Shown: piece by piece, positions 1 to 7,563 of the stretch
How positions within the stretch are numbered: the stretch's first letter is position 1
Layout: each line of letters begins with the position of its first letter
Origin: Veillonellaceae bacterium
GTDB taxonomy: Bacteria; Bacillota; Negativicutes; Veillonellales; Veillonellaceae
Direction: 5' to 3'
NCBI GenBank assembly: GCA_900765165.1
Contig: CAAFQR010000031.1
Location: forward strand, 1-13,038
DNA length: 13,038 bases
Position numbers and translations under genes: made by a program
The notes under the pieces: generated by a model
Told to the model about the DNA's origin: nothing
Databases searched by the model: none
Seen by the model: the letters and a program-made list of their open reading frames with translations, nothing else

Positions 1-21
1 CTTTAAGCACAGGCTTGTTTG

Positions 22-30
22 TGCTACAAT
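22..30 (+). promoter_or_regulatory. Extended -10 promoter for the der operon
   Basis: An extended -10 element, TG-C-TACAAT, lies 36 bases before the der start. The matching -35 position (about 2-7) is poor, as is common for extended -10 promoters. An inverted repeat, AGCACA at 6-11 and TGTGCT at 20-25, overlaps the upstream edge of the -10 and could be an operator or the tail of an upstream terminator. The window begins here, so upstream context is missing. Confidence 0.5.
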
Positions 31-66
31 ATAAATTGAGTATTTGTGTATAGATGAGGTGACAAA

Positions 67-1401
67 ATGGCAAAACCGTTAGTAGCAGTGGTAGGGCGTC
101 CGAATGTAGGCAAGTCGACATTATTCAATGCGATTGTCAACAAACGCATTTCCATTGTAGAAGATATACCGGGCGTAACGCGCGACCGAATTTATTTCGA
201 TGCGCAGTGGCTCAACAAAGAATTTACCATGATTGATACCGGTGGGATTGAGTTCGTCAATGCAGACAGCCACGTAATCCCAAAGATGATGCGCTTGCAG
301 GCGCAGCTGGCCATCGAAGAAGCGGATGTAATCCTCTTCGTAGTGGATGGTAAAGCAGGTGTAGTACCGGCCGACGAAGAAGTTGCTGGTATTTTGCGTG
401 CCAGTGGCAAACCGGTTGTATTAGCCGTTAACAAGATTGACAGCATCAATCAGGAACCGAATATTTACGAATTTTACAACTTAGGCATTGGCGATCCTAT
501 CGGCATTTCCGCTAAGAACTTGATGAACTTAGGGGACTTGCTTGACGACGTGGTGAAAAACTTCCCGGATGCTGGCTCCAGCGAAGACGAAGAAGACACT
601 ATCCATGTAGCTTTGATTGGTCGTCCGAACGTAGGTAAATCGTCCTTGACCAATGCGCTTCTCGGTCAGGAACGCGTTATCGTCAGTGACGTAGCCGGTA
701 CCACTCGTGATTCCATCGATACGCATTGGAAACATGATGGTCAGAAGTTCGTCTTAATCGATACGGCTGGTATGCGTCGTAAAGCAAAAATCGATGCACC
801 GGTTGAACGTTACAGTATCGTTCGTTCCTTGCGCTCTGTAGACCGCGCTGACGTAGTTATCCTAGTATTGGATGCCGTTGACGGTGTTACTGAACAGGAT
901 AAAAAAATCGCCGGCTATGCTCACGAAGCAGGGAAGGGTGTTATTATCGTTGTCAACAAATGGGACTTAATTGAAAAAGACGACAAGACCACCAACAAGT
1001 TTACCGAAGATATTTACGACGAATTAGGCTTCTTGCAGTACGCGCCGATTTTGTTCGCGTCGGCCTTGACGAAGCAGCGTATTCATCGCTTAGCCGATAT
1101 GATTAAATTCGTATCGGAACAGCAGCACATGCGTATTTCCACGTCCGTGCTCAATCAGCTTTTATCCGATGCGCAGTCCGTAAACCCGGTTCCGTCCCGT
1201 AGCGGCCGTGTACCGAAGATTTACTATATGACCCAGGCATCGGTAAAACCGCCGACCTTTATTCTGTTCGTTAACGAACCGGAATTGATCCATTTCTCCT
1301 ATGTTCGTTTCTTAGAAAACCGCTTACGTGAATCCTTCGGCTTCGAAGGCACGCCGATTCGCCTGATTTTGCGCGGTAAGAAGGGACCGGATGAAGACTA
1401 A
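67..1401 (+). CDS. der: Ribosome biogenesis GTPase Der (EngA)
   Basis: Der is a tandem GTPase that acts in the cytoplasm in maturation of the 50S ribosomal subunit. Both G domains are complete. The first has GRPNVGKST at residues 10-18, DTGG at 57-60 and NKID at 122-125. The second has GRPNVGKSS at 185-193, DTAG at 232-235 and NKWD at 297-300. An acidic linker (about 170-178, rich in Asp and Glu) separates them, and a KH-like domain follows from about residue 355. The length of 444 residues is normal for the family. The ATG start is preceded by GAGGTGA at 56-62. Its TAA stop overlaps the plsY ATG by one base (TAATG), so translation of plsY is probably coupled. Identification is very secure; the conserved double P-loop is diagnostic. 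Confidence 0.98.
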   Translation: MAKPLVAVVGRPNVGKSTLFNAIVNKRISIVEDIPGVTRDRIYFDAQWLNKEFTMIDTGGIEFVNADSHVIPKMMRLQAQLAIEEADVILFVVDGKAGVVPADEEVAGILRASGKPVVLAVNKIDSINQEPNIYEFYNLGIGDPIGISAKNLMNLGDLLDDVVKNFPDAGSSEDEEDTIHVALIGRPNVGKSSLTNALLGQERVIVSDVAGTTRDSIDTHWKHDGQKFVLIDTAGMRRKAKIDAPVERYSIVRSLRSVDRADVVILVLDAVDGVTEQDKKIAGYAHEAGKGVIIVVNKWDLIEKDDKTTNKFTEDIYDELGFLQYAPILFASALTKQRIHRLADMIKFVSEQQHMRISTSVLNQLLSDAQSVNPVPSRSGRVPKIYYMTQASVKPPTFILFVNEPELIHFSYVRFLENRLRESFGFEGTPIRLILRGKKGPDED

Positions 1402-2006
1402 TGGATAGTGTAACTGTAGTACTTTATGCTATTTTAGCGTATTTAATTGGCTCCATTCCCAGCGGGCTTATCATTGGTAAGCTCATCTTTGGTACCGATG
1501 TGCGCCAGTATGGCAGTAAAAATATCGGCGCTACCAATACGTATCGCGTGTTAGGTTTGAAAGCGGCTTTGCCTGTATTCCTTTGTGATGCGGCGAAGGG
1601 CATGATTGGTGTTGGCCTTTTCCATGGCACGCCGTCTACCATGATTTTAGGTGGCATCTTGGCTATGGTTGGTCATAACTGGTCCGTTTTCCTTGGCTTC
1701 AAAGGCGGCCGTGGTGTAGCCACTGGTCTTGGCGTATTGATCATGTTGTCGCCTATCGTATCGGCTGTCTGCTTTGCGGTCTGGGCCGTTATCGTTTATT
1801 TCACCAAATTGGTGTCCTTAGGTTCCATCATCGCCGCAGCGTTAGTGCCGATTTTGATGTTCACCTTTGGTGAATCGGCGTGGTTCGTTGGCTTTGGCGG
1901 CTTGGCAGCATTGTTTGTCATCGTGCGTCATCGTGAAAACATTGTGCGCCTCTTGCAGGGCAAAGAACTGAAGGTAGAACGAACGAAGCGTGGTGAAGAT
2001 CAATGA
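1401..2006 (+). CDS. plsY: Acyl-phosphate glycerol-3-phosphate acyltransferase PlsY
   Basis: PlsY is an integral membrane enzyme that moves an acyl group from acyl-phosphate to the 1-position of glycerol-3-phosphate, the first step of phosphatidic acid synthesis in most bacteria. The 201-residue protein is highly hydrophobic with about five membrane segments. Family motifs are present: GSIPSG at 17-22, GSKNIGATNTYRVLG at 38-52, and GHNWSVFLGFKGGRGVATG at 91-109, the glycine-rich phosphate-binding loop. HRENIVRLLQGKE near residues 177-189 is also typical. There is no strong ribosome binding site; the ATG overlaps the der stop codon, which suggests translational coupling. The next gene, gpsA, makes the glycerol-3-phosphate that this enzyme uses, and the two overlap by ATGA, so substrate supply and use are co-expressed. 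Confidence 0.97.
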   Translation: MDSVTVVLYAILAYLIGSIPSGLIIGKLIFGTDVRQYGSKNIGATNTYRVLGLKAALPVFLCDAAKGMIGVGLFHGTPSTMILGGILAMVGHNWSVFLGFKGGRGVATGLGVLIMLSPIVSAVCFAVWAVIVYFTKLVSLGSIIAAALVPILMFTFGESAWFVGFGGLAALFVIVRHRENIVRLLQGKELKVERTKRGEDQ

Positions 2007-3013
2007 AAGTAGCAGTTATCGGGTCCGGTAGCTGGGGCACGGCGTTAGCCCTCAAAAGCTGCCGCGCCGGTCAAGATACCTATTTATATTGTCGCCGTGA
2101 AGCCATGGCGGACGCGCTGCGCACGAAGCGAGAAAACACCGATTACTTGCCAGGCGTGACGTTGCCGGAAACGCTACACATTACGGCGAGTCCCGAAGAA
2201 GCGATCCGTGATGCGGACGTGTGCTTATTGGTGACGCCGTCCGTGTACGTGCGCAAGGCCATTACGGACTTGAAGCAGTACATGAAATCGAATGTCATCT
2301 TGGCGTTGTGCTCGAAGGGCATGGAACGCGAAACAGGCAAGACCTTGACGGAAGCCATTCGCGAAGCCTTAGGTGACACGGAAGCTCGTTTGGTGGTGTT
2401 GTCCGGGCCGAATCACGCTGAAGAAGTGGCGCGCGATTTACCAGCTGCAACGGTTGCGGCGTCTAACGACACGGAAGCGGCTATGACGGTGCAGCAAGCG
2501 CTTAGCTCCTGCGATTTCCGCGTGTACGTCAATGACGACATGATTGGTGTTGAACTGGCTGCGACGACGAAGAACATTATCGCGCTGGCTGCCGGTATCG
2601 CCGATGGCATGAAGCTAGGTGATAATTGCAAAGCGGCGTTATTGACTCGTGGCCTTTATGAAATGACTCTCTTCGGCACGGCTTTGGGCGCGCGCCCTGA
2701 AACCTATGCCGGTCTAGCCGGTATGGGTGACTTAGTAGCCACCTGTATGAGTCGCCACAGTCGTAATCGTGCGGCCGGTCAGAAACTGGCGAACGGTGAA
2801 ACGATGGACTACATCATGAATCACACGAACATGGTAGTGGAAGGCTTCTTTGCAGTGCGCACCGTGTATGAAACGGCGAAGAGCAAGCATGTGGAAATGC
2901 CTATTACAGCGGCGTTGTATGACGTGCTGTATCACCAGAAATCCCCGGCCGATGCGTTGATGGAACTCATGTCTCGTGATTTAAAAGCGGAGATGCACGT
3001 AGTTCGTGTGTAG
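2003..3013 (+). CDS. gpsA: Glycerol-3-phosphate dehydrogenase [NAD(P)+]
   Basis: GpsA reduces dihydroxyacetone phosphate to sn-glycerol-3-phosphate with NAD(P)H in the cytoplasm and so feeds phospholipid synthesis. The 336-residue length is normal. The N-terminal Rossmann loop is GSGSWGTALA at 7-16. A conserved lysine in the SKG triplet is residue 105, SGPNHAEEV spans 134-142, and the catalytic-region lysine in TTKNIIALAAGIADG is residue 190. The C-terminal substrate motif GLAGMGDLVATCMSRHSRN covers 237-255. The start ATG overlaps the plsY stop (ATGA), with GGTGAAG just upstream. It is the last gene of the der-plsY-gpsA group: the next gene lies 175 bases away behind a plausible promoter. I see no convincing rho-independent terminator after it. 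Confidence 0.97.
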   Translation: MKVAVIGSGSWGTALALKSCRAGQDTYLYCRREAMADALRTKRENTDYLPGVTLPETLHITASPEEAIRDADVCLLVTPSVYVRKAITDLKQYMKSNVILALCSKGMERETGKTLTEAIREALGDTEARLVVLSGPNHAEEVARDLPAATVAASNDTEAAMTVQQALSSCDFRVYVNDDMIGVELAATTKNIIALAAGIADGMKLGDNCKAALLTRGLYEMTLFGTALGARPETYAGLAGMGDLVATCMSRHSRNRAAGQKLANGETMDYIMNHTNMVVEGFFAVRTVYETAKSKHVEMPITAALYDVLYHQKSPADALMELMSRDLKAEMHVVRV

Positions 3014-3145
3014 CTTTACGCAGCTGAGACATTGTCAGTATACAGTGCCGAGGAGGCCGTTCATTTCACGGAAAACGTGGGATGAAAAAAACTTGAAATT
3101 TTTAAGGGTAGAAGTGCACTTTAGTACTTTTATTTTAAGGAACAA

Positions 3146-3156
3146 TATACTATAAT
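3146..3156 (+). promoter_or_regulatory. Putative promoter (-10) for rsmD operon
   Basis: Two overlapping -10-like hexamers, TATACT at 3146-3151 and a consensus TATAAT at 3151-3156, sit in an AT-rich stretch 33 bases before the rsmD start. No good -35 hexamer is found at the expected spacing. A perfect 10-base palindrome, AAGTGCACTT at 3112-3121, lies near the expected -35 position and may be an operator. The ribosome binding site for rsmD is CGAGGT at 3179-3184. Confidence 0.45.
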
Positions 3157-3188
3157 TATTAGATGAGTATGGATGAAACGAGGTAGCT

Positions 3189-3743
3189 ATGAGAATCATT
3201 GCCGGAGAAGCAAAAGGGCATACCTTGAAAGCGCCGAAAGGCCGAAATACCCGTCCCACACAGGACCGTGTGCGAGAAAGTATTTTTAACGTGTTAGCCA
3301 ATTACGGCTTACACGGTATTACCGTGCTCGATTTGTTTTCCGGAACCGGTGCGATGGCATTGGAAGCGTTAAGTCGTGGCGCTGCAGAGGCAGTGTCGGT
3401 GGACCGTGCTACGGCGCGACTCATCAAGGAAAACGCCGACCATTGTCGCTTAGCAGACCGATTAGAGGTTTTGCCGTTAAGCTTAGATGCCAGTGGGCAA
3501 CGCTTAGCGGGACGGCAGTTTGATCTGATTTTCTCAGACCCGCCCTATGAAAAGGACCTTATCGCTGCAACGTGGCGCGTGGTAACGGAACAACAACTGT
3601 TAAAAAAAGACGGAATGCTTGTCATAGAACGACACGAAGCGGAACCATTGGGGTTGCCGGATGGCTGGTCTTGCATTAAGGAACAGCGCTTCGGTTACAC
3701 GCGGGTCAACTATTGTGTGTATGATGAGCTTGAAAGGAGTTAG
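3189..3743 (+). CDS. rsmD: 16S rRNA (guanine966-N2)-methyltransferase RsmD
   Basis: RsmD methylates N2 of guanine 966 (E. coli numbering) of 16S rRNA using S-adenosylmethionine. The protein is 184 residues, a normal length. It starts with the family signature MRIIAGEAKG and has the RPTQDRVRESIFN block at 22-34. The SAM-binding motif I is DLFSGTGAMALEALSRGA at 48-65, and the catalytic DPPY motif is at 117-120. The gene begins a new transcription group after a 175-base gap and is followed, four bases after its stop, by coaD. The rsmD-coaD pairing is widespread in Firmicutes and other bacteria although the two functions are unrelated. Confidence is high from the combination of DPPY and the N-terminal signature. 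Confidence 0.96.
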   Translation: MRIIAGEAKGHTLKAPKGRNTRPTQDRVRESIFNVLANYGLHGITVLDLFSGTGAMALEALSRGAAEAVSVDRATARLIKENADHCRLADRLEVLPLSLDASGQRLAGRQFDLIFSDPPYEKDLIAATWRVVTEQQLLKKDGMLVIERHEAEPLGLPDGWSCIKEQRFGYTRVNYCVYDELERS

Positions 3744-3747
3744 TAGC

Positions 3748-4239
3748 GTGCGTGTAGGCATTTGCCCGGGAAGCTTTGATCCTGTAACGAACGGACATGT
3801 CGATATTTTCGAACGCGCCAGCAAATTAGTGGACAAACTGATTGTGGCGGTATTAGATAATCCGAATAAAAAACCTTTATTTACTATGGAGGAGCGAGTT
3901 GAGCTGATTCGCAAATCGGTGGGACATATCCCTAATGTGGAAGTGGACGGAGCGTCCGGTGGCTTGTTATACAAATATGCCAATTCCAAGAACAGTCGCA
4001 TCATTATTCGAGGGTTACGAGCTCTCAGTGATTTCGAATATGAATTCCAAAGAGCATTGTTTTCTAAATATTTAGATGACGAAATCGAAACTGTATTTAT
4101 TATGACCAACAACAAATATTCCTTTGTAAGCTCCACGGGCATCCGCGAGCTGGCTCGATTCAATGGCAAGCTGGACGGATTAGTACCGGATATAGTCAAA
4201 GAGGCGTTGGAAGCAAAATTTAAATCTGACAATCAATAG
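3748..4239 (+). CDS. coaD: Phosphopantetheine adenylyltransferase CoaD (GTG start)
   Basis: CoaD joins 4'-phosphopantetheine and ATP to make dephospho-CoA, the penultimate step of coenzyme A synthesis. I place the start at the GTG at 3748, giving 163 residues, close to the family's usual 160. AGGAG at 3735-3739 lies eight bases upstream, and the protein then begins with the canonical MRVGICPGSFDPVTNGH. A longer reading from an ATG at 3661 would add 29 residues that overlap rsmD and match nothing in the family. Visible motifs are the nucleotidyltransferase TNGH at 14-17, RGLR at 88-91, and FVSSTGIRELA at 126-136, equivalent to the ISSTxVR motif. Another CoA gene, coaBC, lies about 4.5 kb downstream in a separate group. 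Confidence 0.96.
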   Translation: MRVGICPGSFDPVTNGHVDIFERASKLVDKLIVAVLDNPNKKPLFTMEERVELIRKSVGHIPNVEVDGASGGLLYKYANSKNSRIIIRGLRALSDFEYEFQRALFSKYLDDEIETVFIMTNNKYSFVSSTGIRELARFNGKLDGLVPDIVKEALEAKFKSDNQ

Positions 4240-4250
4240 GAGTGGAACGT

Positions 4251-4706
4251 ATGAAAACAGAAAAACTTTTAGAAGATTTGGAAAATTTAATCGAAAACAG
4301 CGGCCATATTCCCATGACCAGCAAACGCGTTATTGAGGAAGAAGAAGTAATGCGCATACTCGACTCCATTAATGAATCGTTGCCGCTGGAGTTGGAAGAA
4401 TCTCGCCGCATTGTAGCTGAAAAAGAAAAGATTTTGGCAGATGCACAGCGTCAGGCGGATACGTTGATTGCTCAGGCTAAGGATTACATTGCTAAGCTGA
4501 CCGAAGAAAGCGAATTGGTTAAGCAGGCACAGGATCATGCTAGTCAGATTATCACAGCAGCCAACCAGTCCTCTGAAGAATTGAAGAATAGCTCCATTCA
4601 GTACGCAGCCGACGTACTTCGCTACGTAGAAGGTAACTTAGAAAAGACCTTGGAAAGCTTGCGTCAGAATCGTGAAAGCTTAAAACAATCCGGTCGTGAA
4701 CAGTAA
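4251..4706 (+). CDS. Coiled-coil protein of the 'ATPase' / V-ATPase subunit E-like family
   Basis: This 151-residue protein of unknown function follows coaD by 11 bases. It resembles small proteins often annotated simply as 'ATPase' next to coaD in Clostridia and Negativicutes. It has no P-loop, so that name is misleading. Residues 1-45 form a short acidic N-terminal region with a GHIP turn. From about residue 47 to the end it is almost entirely predicted helix rich in Glu, Gln, Ala and Lys, with repeated AxxxAxxL-type spacing that looks like a DivIVA or ATP synthase b/E-type coiled coil. There is no signal peptide or membrane segment. I chose the ATG at 4251 because AGGAG at 4238-4242 is correctly spaced; an in-frame GTG at 4242 overlaps that site. 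A strong terminator follows. A structural or scaffold role is only an inference. Confidence 0.85.
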   Translation: MKTEKLLEDLENLIENSGHIPMTSKRVIEEEEVMRILDSINESLPLELEESRRIVAEKEKILADAQRQADTLIAQAKDYIAKLTEESELVKQAQDHASQIITAANQSSEELKNSSIQYAADVLRYVEGNLEKTLESLRQNRESLKQSGREQ

Positions 4707-4738
4707 TTGTGTGACCGCTACTGACAGGTAGATAGTAA

Positions 4739-4792
4739 AACGCCTGTGAGACAAGATGCCCGAAGAGGACTTGTTTCACAGGCGTTGTTTTC
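4739..4792 (+). terminator. Strong rho-independent terminator
   Basis: A 17-base stem pairs 4739-4755 with 4770-4786, with a single G-U pair and a 14-base loop, followed by a short T-rich tail (GTTTTC). It ends the rsmD-coaD-coiled-coil group. An A-run just before the stem (4737-4740) could also let it work weakly on the opposite strand. Confidence 0.9.
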
Positions 4793-4868
4793 ATAGATAG
4801 CCTCAATTGCTAACACCGCTAGTGCAGTGGGCGGCGAAGTGGACGCTATCTTTAGAAAGGAGTGTACC

Positions 4869-6608
4869 ATGAATTTAGATGGCTTAACACTTACGGTGCT
4901 GACCAAGCAGCTGGCGAACCGTCTCATGGGCGGTCAGCTGCAGAAGGTGCTGCAAGTGGATAAGACGACCATGGTCTTTAAAATAAACGGCCCCCAGGGC
5001 AACGAAAACCTGGTGGTCACCGTTGGAAGTTCGCCGGCGTGCTACTTGAGCCGAGAGCTGACCGACTTGCCGAAGGAACCGACGTCCCTGTGCATGTTCT
5101 TGCGCAAGCACTTAGAAGGGGCGCGTATTACGTCGGTAGAACAGTACAATGGCGACCGCATTTTGGCCATTACGGCGGACAAGCTGGAGCTGACCGGTGA
5201 AATAACGGCGAACACGATCTACGTGGAATTGATGGGGAAATATTCCAACTGTATTTTCGTGCAAAACGGCGTTATCCTTGAGGCGCTTATCCATGTAACG
5301 CCGCTCATGAACCGCGAGCGTTCCATTGCGCCGAAGTTGACCTATGAATTGCCGCCGCACACGGAGCGCGGCCAGATTCCGGAATATACGGAACAGGAAA
5401 TTGCCGGCATGCTCACCACCTTTGGTCAAGGTAGCGTTGGTGAAACCATTCGCGCTTTGTTTAACGGCTTTGGGCCGGCGTTGATGAAGGAAGTGTGCTT
5501 CGAAGCAGGCGTAACGGAAAAGACGCCTGTCGCTGAGCTAACGCCGGAACAGGTGAACGACTTGGCTCATGTGCTTCATACCGTTGGTAATGCTATTGCC
5601 GAAGCGACGAGCCTTTATGAATACCGCAAGGAAAACGGTCGCTCTCAGTATAGTCCTATTATGTTGACGTTCCCAACGGCTGGCGAATTAGTGACCATTC
5701 ACGAGGATCCATCGGCTTGTGTGGCTACGGAAATTGCGAAATCCGGTGCTATTAATACGGCCGGTCGTAATTTGGAACGCTTGCTCCAACAGGCCGTAAA
5801 GAAAGAGGAATTACGTCATCAGAAGATTTCCGACGAATTAGCGGATACGGAGTTAACGGACCGTTATAAATTGTATGGCGATTTGCTCATGATTAACGCC
5901 TACTTGCCGGTGCGTTACGAAAAGACCGTAACGGTAGATAATATCTTGGCGGACCCGGTAGAGCCTATTGAAATTCCGTTGCAGCCGGAGCTCACCATCG
6001 TCGACAACGCGCAGCATTACTACAAGCTGTATACGAAGCTGAAGAACCGTGCCATCAGCGGTCGCTACCAGCTTAACCAGAGTGGTCAGCGCATCGATTA
6101 TTTGCAGTCCATTTTGTATAGCTTAAGCTTGGCTAAGGACAAGCGTGCCGTTCAGGAAATTCAGACTGAATGTGAAGCGGCTGGACTTTTGAAGAAATCC
6201 AAGAAGCCGATTCCTTATAAATCTGACAAGAACGCGTTGCTTCGTTTTAACGTGGATGGTGGCGAAATCATCGTAGGCCGCAATAACCGCGAGAACGAAT
6301 ACATTACGCATCGCTACGGCAAGCCCAATGATTTGTGGTTCCACACGTTGCAGATTCAAGGCAGTCACGTGTTGTTTAGACCGAACCAGGAGCCGACGAT
6401 GCAGCAAATCGAGCAGGTGGCGAAGTACGCTGCGTTCTACAGCAAAGCCAGAGAATCGTCCCACGTGCCGGTTGATTTTACCTATATTAAATATATCAAG
6501 AAACCGCCAGCATCACCGTTAGGCTATGTTATTTACACCAACCAGCAAACGCTTATCGTGGACCCGAAGGACCCGACGAAGCTGGAAGCACAAAAGCAAG
6601 ACGCGTAG
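4869..6608 (+). CDS. rqcH: Rqc2 homolog RqcH (NFACT, alanine-tailing factor)
   Basis: RqcH is the bacterial NFACT protein. In Bacillus subtilis it binds stalled 50S-peptidyl-tRNA complexes and recruits tRNA-Ala to add C-terminal alanine tails that mark stalled peptides for ClpXP. Older annotations call it a fibronectin-binding protein. The protein is 579 residues from the ATG at 4869, which has AGGAG at 4858-4862; an in-frame upstream start at 4827 has no such site. The N-terminal NFACT-N domain carries the paired D96-R97 (YNGDRI) matching the B. subtilis Asp-Arg needed for tRNA recruitment. A helical coiled-coil region lies around 300-430. The C-terminal NFACT-R domain shows NDLWFHTLQIQGSHV. 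It heads the rqcH-yicC-remA-gmk-rpoZ-coaBC run. No RqcP gene is nearby. Confidence 0.95.
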   Translation: MNLDGLTLTVLTKQLANRLMGGQLQKVLQVDKTTMVFKINGPQGNENLVVTVGSSPACYLSRELTDLPKEPTSLCMFLRKHLEGARITSVEQYNGDRILAITADKLELTGEITANTIYVELMGKYSNCIFVQNGVILEALIHVTPLMNRERSIAPKLTYELPPHTERGQIPEYTEQEIAGMLTTFGQGSVGETIRALFNGFGPALMKEVCFEAGVTEKTPVAELTPEQVNDLAHVLHTVGNAIAEATSLYEYRKENGRSQYSPIMLTFPTAGELVTIHEDPSACVATEIAKSGAINTAGRNLERLLQQAVKKEELRHQKISDELADTELTDRYKLYGDLLMINAYLPVRYEKTVTVDNILADPVEPIEIPLQPELTIVDNAQHYYKLYTKLKNRAISGRYQLNQSGQRIDYLQSILYSLSLAKDKRAVQEIQTECEAAGLLKKSKKPIPYKSDKNALLRFNVDGGEIIVGRNNRENEYITHRYGKPNDLWFHTLQIQGSHVLFRPNQEPTMQQIEQVAKYAAFYSKARESSHVPVDFTYIKYIKKPPASPLGYVIYTNQQTLIVDPKDPTKLEAQKQDA

Positions 6609-6641
6609 CGTTATTTCACAGGTAGAAAGGATTGAGTGTAC

Positions 6642-7526
6642 ATGAACAGTATGACCGGCTTCGGTCGCGGCACTGCCAGCGCAGGTCGTTATGAAATCAC
6701 TTTTGAAATAAAATCCGTCAATTCACGGTTCTTAGATATTTTCATCAAATTGCCGGCGGCCTTAACGGCCTTTGAAGATTCGGTTCGTCAAGCGGTGCGC
6801 AATGCTATGCAGCGTGGCAAAGTGGAAATTACGGTCATGATGCGTTCCGTTGGTGATAGCGATAGCGTCGTTGTCGTAGATAGTGCATTGTGTCAGCAGA
6901 TTCGCCAAACCTTAGTAGACCAAGGTTTTTACAAGGCGGCCGCCGATGTGCCGGTACAGGATGTGCTCGCTGTGTCTACCGATTGGATTCGTACGGAAAA
7001 CGCGCCGGTCGATGAAGACGTGTTAAAGGCCGGTTTGGAGTCTGCTATGAAAGACGCCATTGAAGGCCTACTGACCATGCGTGGCCGCGAAGGGGCCGCA
7101 CTGGCCGTAGAACTTCGTCGTCGGGCCGATATTTTAGAAGACTTATTGCACGAAATTGACGAGCATAAGGAAGCGGCCGTGAACGCTTACGAAGAACGAT
7201 TGACCCAGCGTTTAACGGCGCTTTTGGAAAAAATCCAGGCAGACGACTTGCCGCGCGAACGAATCGTGCAGGAAGTGGCCATTATGGCAGATAAAACAGA
7301 TATTACAGAAGAAATTGTAAGATTCGGTACACATGTGGTACAATTAAGAAATACACTAGACGAATCGACGGCAATTGGTCGAAAATTGGACTTCTTGGTC
7401 CAGGAGATGAATCGCGAAGTGAACACGATGGGTTCCAAGGGGAGCGATTTATCCGTAGTTGACCGCGTGGTTCGCCTGAAGAGTGAATTAGAAAAAGTGA
7501 GAGAGCAAATTCAAAATATTGAGTAA
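6642..7526 (+). CDS. YicC/YloC family endoribonuclease
   Basis: YicC/YloC family proteins have been reported to be endoribonucleases involved in RNA turnover. This copy is 294 residues, close to B. subtilis YloC. The N-terminal YicC_N domain begins MNSMTGFGRG and contains SVNSRFLDIFIKLP at 25-38. The C-terminal domain (DUF1732) has GRKLDFLVQEMNREVNTMGSKG, the family's most conserved segment, and ends with EKVREQIQNIE. I chose the ATG at 6642, with AAGGA about ten bases upstream; a GTG at 6636 is possible but would put the start too close to that site. It lies 33 bases after rqcH and 37 before remA. The stretch around 7302-7360 uses AGA, ACA and CTA codons unlike most of the gene and contains a possible promoter for remA. 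Confidence 0.94.
   Translation: MNSMTGFGRGTASAGRYEITFEIKSVNSRFLDIFIKLPAALTAFEDSVRQAVRNAMQRGKVEITVMMRSVGDSDSVVVVDSALCQQIRQTLVDQGFYKAAADVPVQDVLAVSTDWIRTENAPVDEDVLKAGLESAMKDAIEGLLTMRGREGAALAVELRRRADILEDLLHEIDEHKEAAVNAYEERLTQRLTALLEKIQADDLPRERIVQEVAIMADKTDITEEIVRFGTHVVQLRNTLDESTAIGRKLDFLVQEMNREVNTMGSKGSDLSVVDRVVRLKSELEKVREQIQNIE
7315..7344 (+). promoter_or_regulatory. Possible intragenic promoter upstream of remA
   Basis: Inside yicC, TTGTAA at 7315-7320 and an extended -10 TG-G-TACAAT at 7336-7344 are separated by 18 bases. The spacer ends in a perfect 8-base palindrome, CACATGTG at 7330-7337. The start point would be near 7351, giving a leader of about 210 bases before remA. Codon choice in this stretch departs from the rest of yicC, as expected if the DNA sequence itself is under selection. 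Confidence 0.45.
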
Positions 7527-7563
7527 ATACTAAGTAATCGAAGCAGTGAGGAGTACGTAAGTT

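Noticed and set aside
3062..3106. Terminator after gpsA
   Set aside because: The only hairpins are a four-base CACG/CGTG stem and an AT-rich palindrome, with no T-run in the right place.
3120..3139. FapR-like operator (TTAGTAC half-site) upstream of rsmD
   Set aside because: Only one half matches and the downstream genes are not fatty acid genes, so the similarity is too weak to call.
3661..3747. Upstream extension of coaD from an ATG at 3661
   Set aside because: It overlaps the end of rsmD, adds 29 residues with no family match, and the GTG at 3748 has a well-spaced AGGAG and gives the canonical CoaD N-terminus.
3600..4232. A 210-codon minus-strand open frame opposite rsmD and coaD
   Set aside because: It is antisense to well-supported genes, lacks a plausible start region and has no recognisable domain.
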